A DNA stretch of 64,000 nucleotides from Streptomyces venezuelae (lineage in GTDB: Bacteria; Actinomycetota; Actinomycetes; Streptomycetales; Streptomycetaceae): the NCBI RefSeq assembly GCF_008642315.1, contig NZ_CP029192.1, positions 4,216,001-4,280,000 on the forward strand, in the 5' to 3' direction. Below are positions 59,279-64,000 of the stretch, in pieces; positions within the stretch are counted from its first letter, which is position 1; each line of letters begins with the position of its first letter. The translations under genes were made by a program, and so were the position numbers. The notes beneath the pieces are model-generated. The model ran no database searches. It worked only from the letters and a program-made list of their open reading frames with translations, and had not been told where the DNA came from.

Positions 59279-60023
59279 TGCCGAGCTCGGGCCGCACCGC
59301 CGCGTACCCCCCGCAGTACTTGGTGAAGTCCGCCGCCCGCACCCCGTACCGGTGCAGCACGCGGTCGGCGTCCGTCAGGTGGCCCTTCGTCTTGGTCTCC
59401 ACGAGCACGAGCCCGCTGTCGGCGGCGGCGCTGCGTCCCGTCGCCGTGTCCCGCACGACGAGTCCGGCGTCGCAGGTGATGCGCTGTCCGTCGGCGACGA
59501 AGGTGGCCCGCTGGTAGTCGGTGACGAGCGAGGGGGTGAGGCCGTCCGGTGCCTCGATGCCGTACGACCCGCGCAGCACGCCGTCGAGGAAGCCGAGCCG
59601 CACGGCGTCGAGAGCGTGGTCGTCGCCCTCCAGCCGCTGCCGGTGCTTGACGGTCTCGCCGCGCCCGCTCTTCAGCTTGATCTCGAACTGCCGCTCGCCG
59701 CTGTCGCGGTAGACGCGCTCCCGTATGCGGTAGCGGAGCCGTCGGCCCTGGCGGTGGTCGTGGAAGGTGCCGAGGTCGGGAGTGTCGTAGTACGTCGAGT
59801 GGTACCGGAACCAGCGCTTGCCGCCGATGCTGAGCGCACGGAACGGGCCGCCGGACCGGCGTGGATCGGTGAGCAGGGCGGCGAGATCCTCGAAGATCTC
59901 GACCGGTACGAGATAGCTGTTGTCGAAGCGGGCGAGCAGCTCCGCCCTGGCGTTGACCTCGTCCAGCGCGATGGGGTGCGCGGCGGTGGCGGCGCGGCCG
60001 ATGGCGCGTACGGCGGGGTTCAC
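59217..60023 (-). CDS. VTC-domain polyphosphate polymerase-like protein
   Basis: A 268-residue protein with the VTC tunnel-fold pattern: RFDNSYLVPVEIFEDLAALL, STYYDTPDLGTFHDHRQGRR, LRYRIRERVYRDSGERQFEI, KLKSGRGETVKHRQ, LVLVETKTKG. In yeast Vtc4 this domain makes polyphosphate from ATP. Coupled by ATGA to the DUF4956 membrane protein, its usual bacterial neighbour. No signal or membrane segment. 3' end overlaps the kinase by 62 bp. Confidence 0.9.
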   Translation of the reverse strand: MNPAVRAIGRAATAAHPIALDEVNARAELLARFDNSYLVPVEIFEDLAALLTDPRRSGGPFRALSIGGKRWFRYHSTYYDTPDLGTFHDHRQGRRLRYRIRERVYRDSGERQFEIKLKSGRGETVKHRQRLEGDDHALDAVRLGFLDGVLRGSYGIEAPDGLTPSLVTDYQRATFVADGQRITCDAGLVVRDTATGRSAAADSGLVLVETKTKGHLTDADRVLHRYGVRAADFTKYCGGYAAVRPELGINKWARAVRTAFPRGARAGV

Positions 60024-60667
60024 ACGGTCTCCTTCGGGTGGCTGGGGGCGATCGTGCGGGACCGGGTCGTGCGTCGTCGTACCGTCAACTCCCGGGAGGT
60101 CACGGAAGGTTCCGGCTGACGGAAACGTACTTCCAGGACCATGAGGTCACGTACGTAGTCGACTTCCTGGACGGTCCATCCGAGCGGCTCCCCGAGCCGC
60201 CGCGCGAGCTCGGCCCGCAGGGACTCCTCCTCGCGGTGGACGGAGTCGAGGGTGACGACGGTCCGCCGGTCCCGCGCGAAGAGGCGGGGGTGGTCGGCGC
60301 CGTACATCACGACGAGCAGGACACCCGCGAGGAGCGCCGCCACGGGCAGGCCGAGCGCGGGCAGCCCGCAGAGCAGGCCGAGCACGAGGGTGATGAAGTA
60401 GTACGCGACTTCCTGGTGCTGCAGCGCGTCGGAGCGCAGCCGCACGATCGAGAGCACGCCGAAGAGCCCGAACCCGAGCGCGAGCCCGCCGTCGCCGCCG
60501 ACCGTCCCGAGCCCGGCGACGATCGCGAACAGCGCGACGTTCAGGGCGAGATACGCGGGGACGAGCTCGCGCCTGCGGTGCCGCGGATAGAACACGCCGA
60601 AGGTCAGCAGGGCGACGGCGGCCAGGTCGAGCCCCAGGTGGGCGCAGAGGGTCAGTGTGCTGTCCAT
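60020..60667 (-). CDS. DUF4956 membrane protein, VTC partner
   Basis: A 215-residue protein with four helices in the N-terminal 130 residues (LDLAAVALLTFGVFYPRHRR, LNVALFAIVAGLGTVGGDGG, YFITLVLGLLCGLPALGLPV) and a cytosolic domain (TVVTLDSVHREEESLRAELA, VQEVDYVRDLMVLEVRFRQP). VTC-DUF4956 pairs are common in bacteria. Start ATG 60667, weak ribosome site. A MarR-type palindrome lies upstream. Confidence 0.88.
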   Translation of the reverse strand: MDSTLTLCAHLGLDLAAVALLTFGVFYPRHRRRELVPAYLALNVALFAIVAGLGTVGGDGGLALGFGLFGVLSIVRLRSDALQHQEVAYYFITLVLGLLCGLPALGLPVAALLAGVLLVVMYGADHPRLFARDRRTVVTLDSVHREEESLRAELARRLGEPLGWTVQEVDYVRDLMVLEVRFRQPEPSVTSRELTVRRRTTRSRTIAPSHPKETV

Positions 60668-60742
60668 GACGAAGACGCTAGGGAGCGGCGGGTTAAGGCC
60701 GCCCCCGGCAAGCGTTAACGAACGAGCCCCGCCCAAGGCCAT

Positions 60743-60758
60743 TGACAGCAAGCTGTCA
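60743..60758. promoter_or_regulatory. MarR-type operator over a -35 element
   Basis: TGACAGC-AA-GCTGTCA, a perfect 7-bp inverted repeat overlapping TTGACA (60742-60747), about 100 nt before the DJ-1/MarR operon. Confidence 0.55.
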
Positions 60759-60853
60759 TTACGACAGCATGCTTACAGAAGCACGCGACGGACACAGAAG
60801 CGCACAGCAGACGCAGCAGGCACAGCACGTAACTCGCCGCCCTGGAGGCTCGT

Positions 60854-61459
60854 ATGTCCCTCACGTCCCGCAAGCCCGTGCACCTGGCCCTCTACGACAC
60901 GTTCGCCGACTGGGAGACGGGCCACGCCACGGCCTGGCTCGCCCGCTTCGGCTACGAGATCCGCACGGTCGCCCCGTCGGCCGAACCCGTCGTCTCCATC
61001 GGCGGCCTGCGCGTACAGCCCGACCTCTCCCTCGCCGAACTGCGCCCCGAGGACAGCTCCCTGCTGATCCTGCCGGGCGCGGACCTGTGGGACACGAGCG
61101 ACGACCTCGCCCCGTTCGCCCACACGGCCCGCGCGTTCCTGGACGCGGGCGTCCCCGTGGGCGCGATCTGCGGAGCCACGGCCGGCCTCGCCCGCGAGGG
61201 CCTCCTGGACGACCGCACCCACACGAGCGGTGCGTCGATGTACCTGGCCGCCACCGGCTACAAGGGCGGCGAGAGATACGCCGAGAAGGACGCGGTGACC
61301 GACGGCGACCTGATCACGGCGGGCCCGACGGAGCCGGTCGCGTTCGCCCGCGAGATCTTCGCCCGCCTCGGCGACGTACTCGACGCCGAGAAGCTCGACG
61401 CGTGGTACCGCCTCTTCCACGACTCGGACCCGGCGGCCTACGAAACGCTGAACTCGTGA
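60854..61459 (+). CDS. DJ-1/PfpI family protein
   Basis: A 201-residue protein of the class I glutamine-amidotransferase-like fold: LILPGADLWD, nucleophile-elbow Cys106 in GAICGATA, GLLDDRTHTSGASMYLAATG. Members include chaperone/glyoxalase-like and isonitrile-hydratase-like proteins; the exact reaction is unknown. GGAGG precedes the ATG. GTGA region shared with the MarR gene. Confidence 0.9.
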   Translation: MSLTSRKPVHLALYDTFADWETGHATAWLARFGYEIRTVAPSAEPVVSIGGLRVQPDLSLAELRPEDSSLLILPGADLWDTSDDLAPFAHTARAFLDAGVPVGAICGATAGLAREGLLDDRTHTSGASMYLAATGYKGGERYAEKDAVTDGDLITAGPTEPVAFAREIFARLGDVLDAEKLDAWYRLFHDSDPAAYETLNS

Positions 61460-61473
61460 ACGAGGACGCACGG

Positions 61474-61953
61474 ATGCCTGCCCCTCACACCCCCCAGGAC
61501 CTGCTCACCCGCACCGCCCTGACGGTCTTCCGCCTCAACGGCCAGTTCCTCACCGTGTCCGAGGAACTGGCGAAGCCCGCAGGGCTCACCGCGGCCTGGT
61601 GGCAGGTGCTCGGCGCGGTGCTGCGCGACCCGCTGCCGGTCGCGGGCATCGCCCGCACCATGGGCATCACGCGCCAGAGCGTGCAGCGCGTCGCGGACCT
61701 CCTGGTCCGCGAGGGCCTCGCCGAATACGCCCCGAACCCGGCCCACCGCCGCGCCAAACTCCTCCGCCCGACGGCCGAGGGCCGGGCAGCCGTGGCCCAC
61801 ATCGACCCGGGCCACGCACGACTGGCAGCCCGCCTGGCGGACGCGCTCGGCGAGACGGAGTTCGCGGAGACGGCACGGGTGCTGGAACGGCTGGCCACGG
61901 TCCTGGACGACGTCGTCGACGCGGACGCGCGTACCGGCACCTCCGAGGCCTGA
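61474..61953 (+). CDS. MarR family transcriptional regulator
   Basis: A 159-residue regulator: winged helix WWQVLGAVLRDPLPVAGIAR, TMGITRQSVQRVADLLVREG, YAPNPAHRRAKLLRPTAEGR. ATG 61474 has GAGG upstream; GTG 61456, overlapping the DJ-1 stop, is also possible. Probably autoregulates the DJ-1 operon through the palindrome at 60743-60758. Confidence 0.9.
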   Translation: MPAPHTPQDLLTRTALTVFRLNGQFLTVSEELAKPAGLTAAWWQVLGAVLRDPLPVAGIARTMGITRQSVQRVADLLVREGLAEYAPNPAHRRAKLLRPTAEGRAAVAHIDPGHARLAARLADALGETEFAETARVLERLATVLDDVVDADARTGTSEA

Positions 61954-62080
61954 CTGACCATGTGCGGACGGTTGCCTGCGGGCTGCGGCCAGATCCCGGC
62001 CATGATCCAGTCCCGCAGCCTCCGCCAGGAGGTCACCCCGCCGCAGCCGACTTGGTTGGTCGGCACGCCCACCCGCTCCG

Positions 62081-62842
62081 CTACTCCGGGGCCCGGTCGT
62101 ACTGGGCAAGCGCCGCCTTCGATGTCGCGGAGTCCATGAGGCGCAGTTCCCACGGCCCCGTGTTCACGTCGAACTCCTTGCCGAACCCGACCCACTTGCC
62201 GACCATGCGGCGTCCGGTGGGCTCGGCGAGCAGCTGGAGTGCACCGAAGTAGCGCGCGCCACGGTAGTAACCGTCGGACGCCGTCTGCTCGGCCCACGTG
62301 CCCGTCACGGTCGCGCCCTCGACCTGGAGGTCCAGCGTCAAAGGACTGGCCGGGTTCAGGGACCCGTTCGGCAGACTCCGCCCCGTCAGACGGTTGCCGT
62401 GCTGGAGCAGCACGACGTGGTGTTTCCCGATGAACACCGCGTCATCGCGGCCGCTCGACACGTACTCGTACGTCGACAGCCACACTCCCGTGAAGTTGCC
62501 CCGGGGCGCGGCCGACGGTGCCGGTGCGGATTGTCCGGCCGTCACCGAGAACGTCGCGTCGTCCAGGTCGTGGCCGCCGCGGCCGTCCTCCGTCACGGCC
62601 ACGGACGGCACACCGAAGCCGAGCGCCTCGATGGGCACTCCGGTGACCCGTTCCAGGGCGCGCGCGTACAGCTGGCGGGGAGCCGCGGTGTCACCGGATT
62701 CCCAGCGCTGCACGAGTCGCTTGGACGCCTCGTTGGGCTGACCGAGTTGCTGTCCTGCGTCACGGACGGCGCGGGCGAACTCGTCTTGGGACATGAGCAG
62801 GCCCTTTCGGACCGCTTGCAGGGTTCCGTTCGGTGTCGCCAT
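62081..62842 (-). CDS. XRE regulator with C-terminal beta domain
   Basis: A 253-residue protein: N-terminal HTH (LQAVRKGLLMSQDEFARAVR, ASKRLVQRWESGDTAAPRQL) then, after a linker, a beta-rich domain (FTGVWLSTYEYVSSGRDDAV, HHVVLLQHGNRLTGRSLPNG, LQVEGATVTGTWAEQTAS) of a type seen in Streptomyces XRE regulators. ATG 62842. Divergent from the hypothetical gene at 63024; four phased direct repeats lie in between. Confidence 0.9.
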   Translation of the reverse strand: MATPNGTLQAVRKGLLMSQDEFARAVRDAGQQLGQPNEASKRLVQRWESGDTAAPRQLYARALERVTGVPIEALGFGVPSVAVTEDGRGGHDLDDATFSVTAGQSAPAPSAAPRGNFTGVWLSTYEYVSSGRDDAVFIGKHHVVLLQHGNRLTGRSLPNGSLNPASPLTLDLQVEGATVTGTWAEQTASDGYYRGARYFGALQLLAEPTGRRMVGKWVGFGKEFDVNTGPWELRLMDSATSKAALAQYDRAPE

Positions 62843-62871
62843 GTGGCGAGCGTACGCGCGAACGCCGCGTA

Positions 62872-62914
62872 ATGACACCGAAATGACGCCCCACATAACG
62901 CCGATATGACGTCG
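62872..62914. promoter_or_regulatory. Four direct repeats at helical phase, operator candidate
   Basis: ATGACACCG (62872), ATGACGCCC (62883), ATAACGCCG (62895) and ATGACGTCG (62906): 11, 12 and 11 bp apart, one helical turn each. Confidence 0.5.
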
Positions 62915-63023
62915 CAACCGGCGTCGCGGGGCCTGCCGGGGCGGGGCCAACGTGGCCCGTGACGAAAAGCCCTGGCGGCAGCGCGGACGGTTCCAGGGCA
63001 CGATCGATCCACAAGGAGACGCC

Positions 63024-63545
63024 ATGGCCGGATTCACGGGCCGAGCCCTGAGCGTTGCAGCCGTAGATTCCCCGGGGCTGGTGAGCGCCGCGTTCGACTG
63101 GCTGGCACGCGCACAGGACGAGCCACGCAAGGCCCGGCTGGAGTGGGCCGAGCAAGGGATCGCTCTGCTGCCGCTCGGTACGCGGTTCAACTCGGTGTGT
63201 CTGCCCGCCTCCCTCGTGTACGAGGCGGTCGGCACGGGTGACCTGAACACCGTGGCGGCCACGCTGGCCGAACTGCTCGGTGGGCCGGTCATCCACAACC
63301 GCGTTCAGCACCGGTACCACGCCCTCGTCGAGTGCTCACCCACTCAGCGGTGGATGCGGGAGTACAGCGAGGCTCCGATGCTGGGCATCGGCCACCATCT
63401 CTCCGTTCCTGCGTCCGACCTCCGAGGGCCGACCGGCCTGTACTGGGCGGTGCGCCCCCGCATCGTCGGCGGCCTGTGCCCCGTCCGGTCCGTCGCGACT
63501 CTGGTGCACATCGCCCGCAGCGAGTCACGCCGGGGGCCGCAGTGA
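63024..63545 (+). CDS. Hypothetical protein divergent from XRE regulator
   Basis: A 173-residue soluble protein: AAFDWLARAQDEPRKARLEW, GIALLPLGTRFNSVCLPASL, GPVIHNRVQHRYHALVECSP and ASDLRGPTGLYWAVRPR. AAGGAG supports the ATG at 63024. Overlaps the next gene by GTGA. The GPVI...RYHALVE...GLYW pattern resembles the protein at 43402-43815 and, more loosely, N-terminal bifunctional primase-polymerase-like domains; no catalytic motif can be assigned. Confidence 0.75.
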   Translation: MAGFTGRALSVAAVDSPGLVSAAFDWLARAQDEPRKARLEWAEQGIALLPLGTRFNSVCLPASLVYEAVGTGDLNTVAATLAELLGGPVIHNRVQHRYHALVECSPTQRWMREYSEAPMLGIGHHLSVPASDLRGPTGLYWAVRPRIVGGLCPVRSVATLVHIARSESRRGPQ

Positions 63546-63751
63546 GCCCGGTCGCGACGCCTGCCGAGGAGCGGCAGGCCCAGCACGTGTACGCCTCCCT
63601 GTTGGCGCACTACGAAGACTGCGGGTCCTGTCGAGTGGAGAACTACTGCGAGGCGGGCGGGCGGTTGCGGCGCGCGCACCGGGCGACGCGGGTCGCTCTC
63701 GGCCGGGCCGAACGCACGGAGGCGGCCTCTTCGCCGGGGGAAGGTTCGTGA
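63542..63751 (+). CDS. Small cysteine-containing protein (69 aa)
   Basis: A 69-residue protein with CGSCRVENYCEAG, a C-x2-C-x5-C metal-site-like cluster flanked by VYASLLAHYEDCGSC and the basic GGRLRRAHRATRVALGRAER. GTG start overlapping the previous stop. It is probably the functional partner of the upstream hypothetical protein. No family recognised. Confidence 0.65.
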   Translation: MSPVATPAEERQAQHVYASLLAHYEDCGSCRVENYCEAGGRLRRAHRATRVALGRAERTEAASSPGEGS

Positions 63752-63847
63752 AAGGGCGTCCACCAGCGCCCTATTGCCTGTCCGCCGTGTCAACGGTCAG
63801 TAGACTCCTCACCCTGTTGCACACCAGTGGGGGAGGTCGGTGCGGCG

Positions 63848-64000
63848 ATGGAGAAGCTCGTGCCTGGGGATCCGCAGCGGATCGGCGCGTATCGGCTGTT
63901 GGCGCGGCTCGGGGCCGGTGGGATGGGGCAGGTGTATCTCGCGCGGTCCGAGCGCGGGCGCACCGTCGCCGTGAAACTGGTCCGGGAAGAGCTTGCCGAG
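63848..64000 (+). CDS. Ser/Thr protein kinase, N-terminus only
   Basis: The first 51 codons, MEKLVPGDPQRIGAYRLLAR, the P-loop LGAGGMGQVYLARSERG and the VAVKLVREEL lysine (VAVK), identify a eukaryotic-type kinase. The rest lies beyond the right edge. GGGAGG precedes the ATG. Confidence 0.93.
   Translation, partial: MEKLVPGDPQRIGAYRLLARLGAGGMGQVYLARSERGRTVAVKLVREELAE

Noticed and set aside
61965-62080. MCGRL opening that recalls SRAP/YedK proteins
   Set aside because: Only the first four residues match; the following frame has no SRAP motif and runs into the XRE gene on the other strand.

Overview
The window is a high-GC actinobacterial chromosome segment, almost certainly from Streptomyces. 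Coding frames are strongly GC3-biased, start codons overlap stop codons (ATGA, GTGA, TGATG) in most operons, and the gene content includes chaplins, rodlins, MelC1, many ECF sigma factors and an Scr1-like XRE/DUF397 pair. No rRNA, tRNA, CRISPR array, transposase or replication origin was recognised.

0-24 kb is the aerial-hypha surface region. A minus-strand operon (DUF5949 protein, VKOR, melC1) and two secreted proteins lead to a short chaplin. A plus-strand run of nine genes follows (3.8-14.4 kb): DUF3344-like secreted protein, GT4, polyprenyl-phosphate sugar transferase, O-antigen-ligase-type polymerase, MurJ-type flippase, NodB deacetylase, GT4, Wzz-like protein and BioF2/FemAB-type acyltransferase. 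Together they look like a Wzx/Wzy-type glycopolymer pathway. A secreted GH26-like hydrolase, an ATP-grasp ligase and a flavoprotein follow, then a two-domain sortase-anchored chaplin, another short chaplin, and three rodlin genes with an LCP ligase between the second and third. All three rodlins carry a -35/-10 pair with a 16-nt spacer resembling the published sigma-BldN promoter.

24-30 kb is an Asp23/Gls24 stress module: an ECF sigma factor, a zinc anti-sigma motif fused to an Asp23-like domain, four further Asp23/AmaP-type proteins, a DUF2273-like membrane protein and a SigB-type sigma factor. The divergent promoters here share one unusual ECF-like motif.

30-40 kb holds a methyltransferase, an S9 peptidase, a 131-bp-period repeat array rich in G-quadruplex motifs, SURF1, a SigE-family ECF sigma factor with a membrane partner, and asd-ask. 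At 40.4-47.1 kb an accessory island lies between ask and the DUF5063-recR-ybaB block. It contains a Uma2 nuclease-like protein, regulators, DUF397/XRE, and a TRYPCO2 plus trypsin-STAND-TPR pair typical of predicted NTP-dependent conflict systems.

49-64 kb contains a SLATT protein, a reductase, a GT2 fused to a polytopic membrane region, GntR, a class III aminotransferase, a repeat-rich spacer, a two-component system, VTC/DUF4956, DJ-1/MarR, an XRE regulator with helically phased repeats, two hypothetical proteins and the start of a Ser/Thr kinase.
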